Part shown: positions 24,670 through 38,419 of the stretch, one piece after another
How the letters are laid out: every line of letters starts with the position of its first letter
How positions within the stretch are numbered: the stretch's first letter is position 1
Source of the DNA: Lophius americanus
Taxonomy: Eukaryota; Chordata; Actinopteri; Lophiiformes; Lophiidae
DNA length: 64,000 nucleotides
Reading direction: 5' to 3'
Assembly: GCA_037951165.1 (NCBI GenBank)
Contig: JBBDHG010000014.1
Span: 891,501 to 955,500, forward strand
Position numbers and translations under genes: made by a program
Notes under the pieces: generated by a model
What the model saw: the letters and a program-made list of their open reading frames with translations, nothing else
Told to the model about the DNA's origin: nothing
The model's database searches: none

Positions 24670-27590
24670 GCGGATGAGAGAGAGAGAAAGGGTAGAGGGA
24701 GGGAACAAGAGAACTGGGTTTCATGTGTTCTCTAGTAAATGAGAGCCAGGCCTTGAAGGTGACAGGCTGTGTTTATTACGGTTCTGTCAGCCTGTTAATG
24801 GGGAGAGGAGAAGAGAGAGGAGAGAGCTGAGTTGTTGTGCAGAAACCAGAGCACACAGGCATGGGAGCAAGAGGAAGCCCCAAGCAATAAACTTTGCCTT
24901 ACTAGATTTGTTTGTTCTTACAGACTCCCTGACAACACTCCTGCATTCTGAGTTTGATTCAGTGGAAACTAAATTAAAGTCTGTAATAAAAATATTTTTT
25001 CATTTTGTTGTTATGAAATGTGTAGTTTTCAATGAAAACATTAATAGAAAGGTTGTATGATAGCCTACCGCTTACAGCCTGTACTTCTGTTTCCTAGGTA
25101 ATACCTCTCTGTGGATCATATCCACCTTGTTTAGATTCTAAAGATTTGCTTTATTGCAAATATTCATGTATGTGGAGTTTCATAGGGATATTAAACTTTA
25201 ATTTAAACTGTGTACACTGCCCGTGTCCACTTTGGACTGTAGCCTGTCATCAAAACAAAAACAGTGATATCTGTTGTGGACACTCTACCACTTTATTTCA
25301 ACTAAAGCTGTGGTGCGAAATAACTAAATAACTTCAGTCATATATGGACAAGCCGTTTAAAACAGAAAAAAAAGAAAGAAAATAGCTATTATGGGGAATA
25401 GCTGTTACTGCTCTCACTTTATTAGTAATAGTCCTAACAGTTTACAATAAACTTTTCTTCGAGTGCAGTCAATTTGTTTTTACTGTCGATAAGGGTTCAG
25501 CTGTGTTGAGGAGGTCATTGTAAGATGTTTGTCTAACGTCTGGTTCGGATTCACCTGTCAAGTGTTGTGCATCGATGATGAGGCGGGTTAATGAAGCACT
25601 GTGAGTTGACGCCAATAATGCTCTTTTGAAAATGAAAAGGCAGGGCGATTGTTACTTTCAACGAACCTTTCTTCTTTGTCATTGTTACACCCATCACCGG
25701 TAACATTCCAGAATTGCAAGCTGCGTTGTTGGTGTTCATTATGTCGTCGTGTTGGTTAACTTCGTGACAGGTCGGGGGCCAGACGGAAGGAATTTGTCGG
25801 AAACAACCAAATTGTGTTAAAAATCGGTCTACGATCATGTCATCTGAAACAGGCATTAGAAACATCCAGTATTAGTCCGACACATCCAATGATTGTCATT
25901 GTGTATTTTGTGTTTTGTTTAAAATGTGTTTCTCTACATTTTATTTTAATGAAATTACATTGTAGCTATTTTGTATTCCTGTCAGAGAGGTGCTTCCCCG
26001 GTGAGCTTTGTAGTATTCTATTGAACTTGAGCCCAGATGATTTATCAACTGCCCTTAATGAAACCACTCGGCTTTCTGTCTTAGTAGAGAGTGAAAAGCC
26101 CGTGTTAAGAAATTGCTCTTTGCCGTAGCAAAAGATTTGTCTTTCCTTTATCTGCGCTCAGCATTGTTGCCTTTATCAGTCACCATTAAGAAACCCATAA
26201 CAATCAGCTTCTGACTTGCCGGTTTATTTCTTTATTGTTGCTTTTACTGCTTGAATGACATTGTCATTTGGGGTAATGTGAATGAAATATGGAATCATCT
26301 GCCAACATCTCCCTGTGGAGTTTTTTACAGGGCGTCATTTATACATGAAGACATGTGGCCCATGTTTAAACAGCTAGTATTTGCTTCTGTGTGACGAATA
26401 CATTCACATAAACTACATATGGGTGGGAAGCCTGTTGTGGTCTTGTTAATATTCAGCTAAAACTGCATTGTTCCATAACCTAGTCTTTCTGATGATGCCT
26501 GAGGAGTTTTACTCCTGAGGCTAACATTGATTCATTCTCCAGCAATACAGGATAATGTGGATGATAGTATAGCATTGAGTGTTTGGATTTTCAGTTGCTC
26601 ATTGCTTCCCAAAGCACAACCCACACCAGAGTTTACTCCCATTACTTATTTATATTGATCAGTATACATCAATGGAGACACACAAGGTACATAAACTTCT
26701 GTCTTCAGTTCATCACAGTTTGTTACAGTATTTCCTGTTTCTGTTCAGCAGCCATATAAATATGAAGTTGCCTAATCCTGGATATTTTCAATGCACCCTC
26801 ACCTGCCATCTAATTTCTAATTTCCTAGCAATTTCTGCTAGGAAGATTGCAGAATTTCCTAGCAGAAAAGAGGGAAAAAGGCATATCTTTTCTCTCTTTG
26901 TCTCTGCACAAAGCCTGTCTGAGTGATACATCTGGGTCAGTGCTGAGAGTGGAGATGTAGACAGGTGTGCCTTGAAATGTGATCGATGTCCTTGATTACC
27001 CAGAGATTACTACTGTCTTACTGTGTGTGTTCGATGGATTGGGAGAGGTCTGATAGTTACCATTAACAGCAGTTAGCCTGCTGCCTTGATTTTTGTTAAT
27101 TTGTCAGGTCAGGAATTGTTGATCAATTGGTGGATTATTTGCACAGTTCAAGTAGCTGACAAATGTGAAGGTATGAAAGTAGAAGTGGCTAATGAATCAC
27201 TCAAGCTCGTTAAAAATGGTCGGTGGATGGTTTTCCACCCAGCTGCAAAGCCAATTTTCTCAAGACAAGAGTCCCTTGCGCGGACGACAGAAACAATAAA
27301 CAATACAGATTTAGATGGGGTTTTATTTAATATAAATGTAATTCCTTAAACTTTTTCTTTTGAAATAATCCTAACCATTATGCTCATACTAATATTGTGT
27401 CAAAACTTTCTTGTACATTACAATGCAATAATAATCTTCAAAGGAACGCACAACATTTAAAAATATCAATTCATGGAAATCTCCCCATCTATCTTATCAG
27501 CTGACACTCAGATACAGGGCTGGGATTCTCTCATAATCTTATTACTCAGTTTACATCATCCGACACTTTTTTATGCACATGAGAAATGAA
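24670..27590. other. Non-coding; a GA-rich tract and small hairpins only
   Basis: Purine-rich stretch at about 24675-24850. The paired frames at 25.55-26.13 kb on both strands look like chance. Confidence 0.65.
26822..26865. repeat. Three-part inverted repeat (competing hairpins)
   Basis: TTCCTAGCA (26822-26830) pairs with TGCTAGGAA (26836-26844); the latter, extended to CTGCTAGGAA, also pairs with TTCCTAGCAG (26856-26865). Confidence 0.85.
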
Positions 27591-27596
27591 ATGTAA

Positions 27597-28075
27597 GAGG
27601 GTCCTATGAGACCGGCTAGACTTAAGCCGCGTACCTATACTCTAGTGTGCACCTCGTCCATGTTGTTATGAATGAAAGGGATTAATAGCCGTCGTGAAAC
27701 AACGGAGCATTAAAGTGGTACAAAGAAAAATATAAAATAAAAGAGTTAATGAGTGACCACTCCTGTTTCTGCTTGGGCTACTTAATGTTAGCTCCCCATG
27801 TACTCAGTAGACCTCCTAATTAGTGCTAAGTCCCTAACTTAGCGTTTAGCTTAGCGTTTAGCTTAGGCAAGCTAAAGATAATTTTAGCACTTAACAACTC
27901 CCATTATCCCTCACGGCAGAAATACAGAACACTTGGCCATGGTCTTAAAGGGCCTGACCTCGCATAAGGTTACATGATCTGCGGCGAGTTTTGATGCTGA
28001 AGTGCCGCACTTCAGAAATGTGATCGTACGTCTGAATCGAGATCGCGATCTTCTAACGATTAATCCCCCAGCCCT
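27597..28075 (-). repeat. Interspersed repeat, copy B (inverted relative of 10.45-10.9 kb)
   Basis: Read on the minus strand from 28075, AGGGCTGGGGGATTAATCG opens the same series of landmarks as copy A and stays similar to about 27597. A local tandem duplication, GTTTAGCTTAGC twice at about 27845-27868, lies inside it. The element carries no open reading frame. Together the two copies form a ~17-kb spaced inverted pair. Confidence 0.6.
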
Positions 28076-28079
28076 ACTC

Positions 28080-31000
28080 GGAAATTAATTGAAGTTGAAC
28101 ATGAAAACAATCGGCTACTACTATGAGAATAAATCATTTTTCCACAAAAATACTAAAGGTTTTCTGGCAGCAGTATACTTTTTTCTGTCTACCATGCCAC
28201 TAAAATGACTTCCAAGCATGAAGTGGCTTGAATATGATTATGATTTTGGCCTTAATGTGACACAAACCAGTTTTTATTCAGGGCTGTATGAACGCAAAAA
28301 ATATCTTTGTTTTATTTCCAGATCGGATTTGAGTCACTTTAATATGTGCTCCCAGATTGGAAACGTACCAACTGCTGGAGTTGGCTGGGCGAATGCTTGA
28401 GTCAGATGGGAATTCATGTGGCGATTTTTATTGGCTCATTCACTAAGTACCGTCAACATCAGCCAGCTCCAGTAGCTCAACAAAATAAAATGACCACAGT
28501 GGTGACCACAGCAATGCAGAGAATCTGCTGATCACAATCGGCACGAGAACACCAGCCGCAGTGTTTGTCGTCGTCCAGTGCTATTTATCATGTCTACATT
28601 AACTCCATTTTAATACCAAGAGTTGTCTCTCAAATATGATCTTTCTTGTTACTGGTGAAGCAGATGATCCCTACACCGTCTGACATTTCAAAAATAAATC
28701 TGAATTGTACAGAGGACGTGTTTGTGCTTCTAGGTGAAGTCAGTTTTGGCTTCTGCACTAACCAAATTCATCTTGTCTGCAGATAGGAAACAGCATTCAG
28801 GATCTTATCTTTGGTCTTGACTTGGGAAGGTGCAGCCTTTACCCAATGACAAACTGTAACTTGTACAGTAAATTGAATGTTGCTTGTTGTTGTTGTTGCT
28901 TATTCTACTCATTGGCACTCTCCTCACGGCATGAGACCAGCAGCATGCCACTCTCTTGCTCAACCACTCATTAACAAAGCACATATAATATATTACAAAC
29001 CAGCCTGTTATTTAAAATGGATATTTTTAATAAATCTAAATTCATTGTGTTAGGTTTTTAACATAGCTGAATTTAAAACTTTTAGCTCTTTTGCTAACAC
29101 GGCAAATCTAAAAAATAGTCACAAAACAAATGCAGTAGGTTGGGGTTATTCAAATTGGTTACGGGTAGTCAATGATTGCTGTTACAATCGTTGACCACAA
29201 ATAAAACACTTTCAATATCATATTAATATTTCAGAATAAACTCAGGGAATTATTAGTTATGTGATGATGATAATTGCAATATTATCCATAGCAGTTATGT
29301 TAACATATATTCTAAATTAAATGGTGAAAATCAAAATTCTTTGTTCTCTTTAGACAAAAGCTTTTCCAGCAGCAAGTAGTAAAATTAAATTGGCTTTGTA
29401 GCTGCGTCTAGATGTTTCATTCAACACGCGTCAGAAAAATATTATAAAAGTTGATCATTTTAAGAGTGATCTGTGAAAAGCACAGATGTATGAGAATAAA
29501 CATTGACACGCTGATACCAGAAGTCCATCGATATTTCATTCCAAACCACTGTTATCACCGTGATGCACTTGTGAAAAATCAACAGCAGTTATTCCCCAGA
29601 GAGGAGGCCGTCAAGCCTTCCATCAGCTGTCAGTGTTTTCACTTTGCCTTTTTTTTCAAAAGACCATTTGATTCTTGTAGTTATCCTCTCCCTGTGAAAA
29701 GAAGCAGACAGATGTTATAGCCATTAGCCTCAGGGAGAGACAGCACAGATGTGTCAACAAGGCTTGACTCTTACAGTCCAAGTGAAGTCTGAGCAAACAG
29801 TAGCTCTGTGGTTGAGCAGCGATCCTGGGACACAGTTGCACGACGTTGCCCCAGGACTCCAAACAGACCGTGACTCTAGTTCTTATTACAAGAGTGGATC
29901 AGACCACCCCAAAAATAAATAATGCAGGGAAAAACCAGAGTGCTGCCACCTCACTTTCAAAATACACACAACCTCACCCTTCATGAATAAGTGGTTCAAG
30001 CTTGTATTTATCCTACTCCCACAGCAGGCTGTATTTTTATACCTCTAGCATTACGGCGGTTGACATGTATAAATTAGGTTGCAACTAACCTTAAACATAT
30101 TCTAAATCCTGATTTTATTTGCTTAGAATTATTTATTTTTTTGAGTCTTGATTATTTTGGATCTTTTTTAATGTCAAAAACAATGCTAACAAACTGTTTA
30201 GATGAAGAGAAGCAACATATCATCATAATTTAGAAAGTATGCTGCTTTTTAATCAATATTGTTGCCAATTAGTTATGTCAATACATTAATGCTTTTAAGC
30301 CTTTTTAAATAACCTAAATTCATTCATTCTGCCATATCTTACTTTCCATCAAAATAAACCTTGAAAAAACAAATTGGATTTATCTTAATTTGATTTCAAT
30401 TTCCTGTAGCAATGGAAAGTCAAAGATGAATGCTTTTAAATTCTAATTAAGCCAAAATGGAAGCAAGTTGATATTTGTCTTCCCTGAGCATTTTATCCTT
30501 GTCAGTCATCTCCCTCAATCTATGTTTAGCTGGATCTCTTCAAATTTATTTCTTACTTTGTAACCAGAAGCAAGAGCCCTTGACTTACTGCCCTCGCAGC
30601 AGCAGCCAAGGCAGCCATTTAAGTTGTGATTAAAAATTAATGGTTGAGTGAGAGGTAGCAGAGAGGGAACAGGGGAGTGCAGGGAAAGAAAGAGATAATG
30701 CTTTAACAAGAGCAAAGACTTTGGAGAGGGGAGCAGGCCCAAGCAGCAGCTGTTCCCTGATAGAGGGTTGGAAGGTCTTCTGACAACTCTGCTGTGTTTA
30801 ACTGCTCTGCTCACGCCCCACCATGAATATTGCATTACCGTACTATGGGCCTCCTTGTGTAAACCCCACTGAGGTTTGAGCAGGGTTGAAGCCACAGTGC
30901 ATGCAAGTTAAGCTTACCCCACATTTAGGCAGACACTACACACAAACCTGCCCAGCCTTCACATCACATAATTGGGAGAGGGATTTGAGGTGGGCTCTGT

Positions 31001-31790
31001 TTAACTGCGTACCACTGGCAATGTTAATATGCACAACCCAAACAAGATGGAACATTTTTGATGGCATTTAAAGCTTGCTACTACGTTGGACCTGGATCCT
31101 GTAAAAAATACTGTTTTCCATAGCTTGAAACAATCCAAGCATTCCATTACCGACAGTTTTGATATGTGGGACAGGGAGTTTAAGTACCGTACTCATGGCC
31201 GAAATAAATGCATTTTAACTCGTTTTAGCTCCAATGAAGTAAAGCTTTCCAATGAAGGTCAGTAGAATAAAGGGAAATCAGTTAGTTGCTTTAGCGAATC
31301 AGTCCAACTCTCTGGCCATTTCCTTTAAAAGCTAAAAAGAAATACTATTGGACCACACAAGGTCCTGACCTTGAGTTTAACAGATGATGAGTAGTGGCAC
31401 TTAAATCACAGCCTGACCTTTTCTTCCTCCTGGCCTCATCCTCTAAACCATTTCAACATTTCTCAGAGTCCATTACCCACTGATACATGCACTTATTCCA
31501 GTCCTGCCTACATTATTCCCCCGAAGTATAGTTCATTCAGGACTGCACTTCTTTCTCTGAATAGCCTCATGCTCTATTTAAAAACAAGGACAAAGGACAG
31601 AATGGATGTTTCTGTTTCTTTCTAATTCCCCACATGGATTAGATTTTTTTGTTGACTTGGCACTCATTCGTAGAGTTGTAGAAATAATATACTTGCTATT
31701 AATTTGTTAAATGTAGGGATATTAATTGTTACTATGATAAGACATGGTAATAAATCCCCCTTTTCATATAATGTTTATGGCATTCTTCTG
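28080..31790. other. Non-coding; nothing recognised beyond the 30.5-kb block
   Basis: A (TTG)n run lies at about 28887-28899. No gene supported. Confidence 0.65.
30520..30790. other. Complex block, possible conserved non-coding element
   Basis: Purine-rich segments and a GCAGCAGCAGCCAAGGCAGCC string precede TTAAGTTGTGATTAAAAATT; no frame on the plus strand is coding-like, and the minus frame of 126 codons (30515-30895) has no recognisable domain. Confidence 0.18.
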
Positions 31791-31794
31791 CTTT

Positions 31795-32232
31795 CCAACT
31801 CTCAAATATGGCCATGAGCTCTGGGTAGTGACCGAAAGAATGAATTCAAGGATTAACGCGGCTAAAATTAGGTTCCTTTGTGGGAGGGCATTGCTCAGCC
31901 TTACCGATAAGGTGTGGAGCTTACACAACCAGAGGGAGCTCAGAGTGGAGCCAATGCTTCTTCTCGTTGCAGTGAGCCTGATGGGTGGTTTGAGCATCTG
32001 ATAAGAATGCCACAAGGGTCCCTACCTTTGGAGGTTATCCAGACATGTCCAACTGGGAGGAGACCCTTATGTAGGCCTAAAGCCCGTCAGAAGGATTATA
32101 TACCTGAATTGGCCTGGGATCACCTCGGGATTCCCCTGGAGAGTGTTGCTGGGGAGAGGGACATCTGGAATTCCCTTCTTAGCCTGCTGCCACCTAATCC
32201 CAACCCTGGACAAATTGAAGAAAATTGAATGG
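31795..32232 (+). mobile_element. 3' end of a fish non-LTR retrotransposon (RTE/Rex-type), degenerate
   Basis: Two overlapping frames together give the C-terminal region of a LINE polymerase that recurs widely in fish genomes. Frame one starts near 31800 with the block YGHELWVVTERMNSRINAA and continues to VEPMLLLV near 31970. A frame change then leads to GWFEHLIRMPQGSLPLEV, CPTGRRPLCRPKARQKDY, and finally LESVAGERDIWNSLLSLLPP, with a TGA at about 32226. The family consensus, as I remember it, has RWFGHLIRMPPGRLPLEV and GRRPRGRPRTRWRDYI at these places, so the copy is diverged but clear. The catalytic RT domain is absent: only the last ~140 codons are present, a usual 5' truncation. The exact clade (RTE/Rex3 or another) is not settled from sequence alone. 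No functional product is expected. Confidence 0.82.
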
Positions 32233-33354
32233 AAACTATCTCACAATAGCTAGACAGAAAAAAGGGTGATATCACAGTCCTTCAAAAATTAGATGAAGTG
32301 TATTTATAAAGTTACTGATCTACTCCTTTTACAGCTTTTTGGAAGAAAAGCAAACACTCTTGAAATGTCAATTGTGTAGCACAACTGCTGTATCTGTTGA
32401 AAATGAGCTGATTCAAGGTGAAACAGGCTGTTGATAATCTCTGTGGTTCAAGTTGGAATTAGAAACTAATCAGCATTTGCTGGAAAGAAGAAGGAAAACT
32501 TTGAAAGAAAAGTCCTGTTGCTAAAGTTTTATTCTTCATTGGCCTTCATTTTCCTCACCAGAAAGAATGCCCACTACGAGGTAAACCATTAACTTTTGAT
32601 TTGATTATCTTAAGTTGCGATTCTTTTTGCAATACGAACATTTGCTTGGCGGATCAACCTTATGTGAGATGATTTACAACTTAGGATATTGGTCAGGGTT
32701 CCTTGATCTGCATAAAAACAGGGCTGGATAGCTTTAAAAATCTATGTTCTGTTCTCATCAAATGTGATCCTATTCAATAATGTCCCTGTTAACCAAACTA
32801 CTTTATATTCAAATCAGCACTTCACAGAATGAACGATCTTCAGAAAGCAAAGGACAGACAGATACAATTTCCTTTACAGAAAGATTACTAACATCAAATT
32901 TATGGACAATGTTTAAGCACAAAAGTCCTAAGGAGGGAAAATTACAGTAGTTTAATCTCCTTGACTATAAAACAAAATTCTCATTAAGGTAATGGTTGTG
33001 AAGAACTTTATGATTGACTACAAACCAGATATATGACATTATTTGCAGTGATTAGGTTAGGCAAATTTTCAGTGGAAAGACATTAAAAGTTTTAAACCTT
33101 TAAGTTAATGAGTACTGGTCATTACTCTGGCCGTTCATCAAGTTTGATTGCCTCAGCATCATAAACAAAAGATCCCCAAAGTTTGTCATACAAAAGGTTT
33201 TTTGTGTTATTTCTGCCATGTGAATTCCCTCATTGAACTTCACAATAATTTAGCACAAAGAAGAAGCTACTTTTTATGTCCCAACCAAAAGGAACGTAAA
33301 GGGTTATCCTCTGTCCAATCCAAACAAATAGTCAATCCATATCTGCTATAAATC

Positions 33355-33560
33355 ATTGTACAGAATTCAGAATTGTACAGAACTGCACATGTTTAGATTT
33401 CACACGTTATATGTGGTGGCTCGAAAGGTATGCATCAAATAATTGGTTTCTTCAATTTGCTTCTTGATATTTTTTAGTCAAATTTGAGCTACAGTGATTT
33501 TTACTTGAATTTCTTCTAACTTTCCACATTGGCCTAAAAACTTAAATCTGATTTTACATT
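33355..33560 (+). repeat. Degraded copy of the same dispersed repeat
   Basis: Shares GTACAGAATTCAGAAT, a TTTCAC phrase and AATTGGTTTCTTCA in order with the copies at 18.7 and 52.6 kb. Downstream TTCCACATTGGCCTAAAAAC may belong to the same unit. Weak similarity. Confidence 0.3.
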
Positions 33561-36500
33561 TTACATCATTAGGTGCATTTGATCCTGTTAAATTTCACCC
33601 ATTTACATATGATGGAGGCCACGGTCTGTCTAGATTGCATAAATTGAGATTTTCTAGTAGCAGCGCCATCTATATCCTTGGACACAAATTTTATTGACTA
33701 TTTACTGTGGTTCTTCGAACTACAAAATATTTTAACACCAAGAATAAGCTACTAATAGAAGTCGTTTTGATAGTCAGAAGAGAAAATGCATTCTAATATA
33801 ACGTAATGTTTAGATTTTTTGATTATTGATTATTACTTAGAATTGCTAATTGCTCTTGTGAAGAAAACAGGTAGTCAAGATAAATTAAGTTCTGCAACAG
33901 TGCCCGAGAGTTTTTTTTTAGCATATGACAAAATGCCTACATCATTCAATAGAGTACTAAAGTATTGTCTGAGTGCACAACGCCTGTAGTCACTGGAAAC
34001 TTGCTTGTTAGACAGAGAGAGGTATATAAATCTCCAGCATTAATCTACAGAAGAGTTACAAAATGCACCAATCAAGATGGATGTCCGATAGGATCACAAC
34101 TCAAAAGATATAATAGGTTTTTTACCACCTCCTCCTCATCACCCACATCTTCTTGACTAGGATCCGGTCTTTCTGCGCCGTTCCACAATTCTTACATAAT
34201 TTGTTATATCTGTCCTATTTCCTCTCCCGCTGCCATCACTTTCCTCGCTTTAGGTCTTATTTGCAATGCTAATGAGGCGAGGCAGCAAGTAATGGTTAGT
34301 GGGGAAGAGAAGCTGCCTGTAAAGATGGTGATATGGTAATATGGCTCATTTTGGCATATGCACAATTCTTCCAGAGAGTGGCTGCATCATTGCATAAGCA
34401 GCAAAACTGTTACTAGGCCATATAAACACTGTCATAGAATACAAGCACTAAATTAAAACCTTGAAATTGTTAGTTTTAAAATTAGATGTGTTGATTTTAC
34501 AAACCTAAATTTAGTTAGAAATCCTTCTTGATACTTGTTTTCCCCTTCAACAGTGAAAAGCAACAGAATATCCTCTAGACTGTGGATGTTATTTTGTTCT
34601 CTTTTATGAGTAGATGCTGTAGAGCTTCTGAGAACTTGAGGTCAAAATGGAGAAATCTGGTCGTCAACCATCATTATCATCTTTGAGACTGTAGAAAAAA
34701 GTTGTCTGTATTGTTGCGCTGCGAGTGAAAGGTCTCAAGATCGCAATAATCTCATTCTGTGGCAGCTGATCCAGTACATGAACTTTGTGAAATCTTATGA
34801 TAACGAAGATGGGGCCGCTGACTGATGAACAACGCCTTTGTGAAATCTAAGCTGTTGAAGGCCATCTGACAAATTTTATGATTGTGCCATTTTAATGGAA
34901 CATAAATATATTGATATGTGGCATTACAATGACTTTCTTCGATTGAAAATTATGATTTTTAAGGAAGAGTAAATATTGATAGGACCATATAATTAGCACT
35001 GTATTTAGAGAGTGCACATTCAGAAAAATCCAAATGGTGATGATTTCACCAACAAAAGCAAACTTTTGATCACTCCTTTCTAGAGGAAAATCACATTGCG
35101 AATCCTTTTTTTTCCAAAAACTCTTACTAGTATTCTTGCATTCTCAGGAATAACGGGATAAAAAATCCGAGTTGTACCCTGAAGTTTGCCCTGACTTCTC
35201 ATTTTGCCATCACTGTAATTACTTAGATGTTTCGTGATTAAGGCAACAAGCAAGAAACCATTACTCTATTTTGACTATGTCACCATCAGGCACTTTTCAT
35301 TTGGCAGCTTTTCACTTATATCCCTACAGTCTGTGTGATTGAAATAACATTAATGCCAATTGCAAAGGCAACTAAATGGATTATTGAGCTATTGTAATTC
35401 TATTTTGCTTCCCAGATAGAAAAAAAAATCAAATAGTAATGCACAGCACATTCTAGCTCCCAGAAGAGTAAAAAGTATTATTTTAGATGTATTAGCATGT
35501 AGGATTTCAAACCAGTCTGCTCAGGCAGTTGTCTGTTTGAAAGGTAAGTGCATTCATAGACAGAACAAATGTCTTAAAATCATTGTCCTTACTGGGAGGG
35601 ATGATGGTAAAATAAATCACTGTAATAATTTCAAAGCAAACTTGATGGATATCGGAACTACCACACTAACTCATTATTTTAAACTATATATATTTCATAT
35701 ATATCAACAACAAAAAACTACAAAGGTTTTCCCTGTAATTGTCTCAGTTTGTCAGCAGACACAAATGCATGCTTTCAAAATAATTAAAAATGTTTTATAA
35801 TCATAACAAATCTGTACATAGCATATGTCACTGATAAATTACATTACATCATCAGCATATTGTTAAAGCTTTTTACACATGTTATCGTTTATAAACATTT
35901 GCATTACTTAATTCCTAAAAGGTTGGCTATTAAGAGGTTTCAAAAGAGCATCAACTACTAATTTATCTTTATATAATGCAAATGTATTTAAATATGGAAG
36001 TAGATGATTATACTTTTTGATTATATATTAATAAAACATATTCTATTGTTGCTCTTAATTGAGTGTTGAATTGATGAAGATATTTGTTTCCAAAATCATA
36101 TCAATTACGCATTCAAAATGTTCCCAAGTATCAAAAATGACAAAATGATCATATATTCGTGCATATGAAGAGAATATGAGGATTTTTAATCAGCGTTTTC
36201 TTACAAAATGATGTTGAAGTTCTCAGTCAAAGAAATACAGAAAAAAAGGAATGATTTGTTAGGACATAAACAGTATTATTCATCCTGGTTCTCGATATGA
36301 AAGTATAAGGGACATTTTCCAAAGTTTACAATTAAAGAATCTGAAGAACAAGTTTAAGATCATCTCCATCCTCGGTGCTTTTATCGTATTTTAATTAATC
36401 AGGGCAGTGCCCAGAATGTCTTTTAAATTGTCTACTGTTCAATCTCATCTCTGACAATTCACATACTGTGGTTGGATTGTATGTGACAACAGGCTTAAGT

Positions 36501-38404
36501 TTACATTTGGTTCCTCCAGCATTAATATATATTTTATTTGAGTTTGAGTCGCTTTGCAATTCAGGCTTACATTGATATGCATCCGTTCAGATAGCCCCAG
36601 TGTGAACAAAACGAATCCAGGTGTTCATTCTCTTATACCCGCATTGAATGAGCGTTTTCTGAATGATTTAATTTCTTTTTGATATTTTTAATTAATGTTA
36701 TTCAAATGGTAATTGATTAACTATAAAAGGTATAGCTAAAAGATTGCTTTACCAGGCGGAGGCGGTTGCCGTCATCATTGTGCACCAAGGATGTTGTGTT
36801 CATGAAAGCTGCTGGCTGGGATAATTGATGTTCCCCTTGTGTGTCATATACGGTAACACCCTATCTGGGTAAACAACACATAAACCTGTCAGATTTGAAA
36901 TCTAGATTATGAGGATATACTTAACTATTTCTGGTTGGTAAATAAATGACGAAGAACGTACTCCAGAATGTGCAGAGAAAATAATGGTAATTGCCAAAAA
37001 TGACATTCTTCTTCGATAGAGCTCAACGGTATGATGAGGGATGAATGGTTGAAAGCAGCAAGAGAGGCATGAGGGGAGCTTCGAAAAAGTTATATTATTA
37101 TTACTTCTGACCTTCATATCTGTTTATCTTAATCAGTGTTATCAGTTGTACTGCAAAAGCAAATTTTCGAAATTGCAATAATTTACCAACAAAATGTATT
37201 TTAGTCGTTGTTAGAATATTGGCCTTTCATTTAGTATTTGTCGATTTGGCTTAGTTGTACCTTATCTTTTTTTTACAACATTATTTACTTTGTAAGATAT
37301 GTATTGAAGTCATGCAATAAGCATGAGACAGTTTAAACTATTGGAATTCAACCTGCATCAATTAGTTCATTAATTGATTATTCATCTATATAATTAATTT
37401 TCAAATGGATTTTCTAACCATATTTTATGTCCCAAACTATAATTCTTCCTAGATAACGCTCAACAATATCATGAGATGAAAAGCTTTAAGAATCATTGAA
37501 CCCAGCAAACTGTAAAGACATGAGAGGAGCTTTAAAGGAAAATCTTTTTTATGTCCTTCACATCCATGGATTTCAATAAATGCTTTGAATCGTATCAAAA
37601 AAGGTTAAAAACCAAAAGGAAATTATTTGACAAGAACAGGTATTTAACTATTTGTAAGTGGAAGTATTTTTAAGATTTATGGGTTGGCAACGATTAGTCG
37701 CTAAATGTATTCTTTAATGGGTAAAGTCAATATTCATTGGGATATTTCACCAAATTTCATCAACAAATTTATTAAACTATCAATCTGGTATGCATATGGG
37801 GCCAAAACAGAGTATTAATCGTTATTTAATTTAAAAAAATTTGATTGTGGCTGTTCAAGTCATGGGGCAGAATACATAAGAACAGAACTCTTGGATTTAT
37901 TTTGTATTTGACTTTCTACTTAAAACAAACAATTCAGTTCATGTTGAGGCACCGTATTCACGTTTGCTCTGTTGGTTGCTTTTTTCTAGTGGCACGACAG
38001 CACAGTTATAGCCCTACCAAAGCACATTAAACAATTGGTGAAATGATCTGAGTCAGTTTGGCTGGCATGGTGTGAACCATAACCAGCCCAAAAAAGCTGA
38101 TCAGAGGCAGAGAATCTGACTGACCCTCAGGTTAAGTTCATTAAGCAGGCATTGAGACAGAATTACCTGTCAAAACACATTTCCTATTTTAAAACACCAA
38201 GCACCAAAAGCAAATCATACACAAACGCAAGTGATAATTGAAGCATCATAACCATTTTACTGCCTTCATCCAGCTCTCAATAGCAGCCACTGGCCAGTAT
38301 TTTCACAGCGCAGATTTGTTTTGTTTGAGTAGAATGCTTCATGAAATTGCTTTTTACATGAAATTGCCTGCTGCTCAGCTGGCATTGTGTGTAGCAGCCT
38401 CAGT

Positions 38405-38419
38405 AAAAAAAAAAAAAAA
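38405..38419. repeat. Poly-A run
   Basis: About fifteen A; no target-site duplication or retroposon body recognised. Confidence 0.93.

Noticed and set aside
25551..26128. Frames of 104 codons on both strands
   Set aside because: They overlap in antisense, show no domain, signal or codon bias, and have no splice-paired ends.
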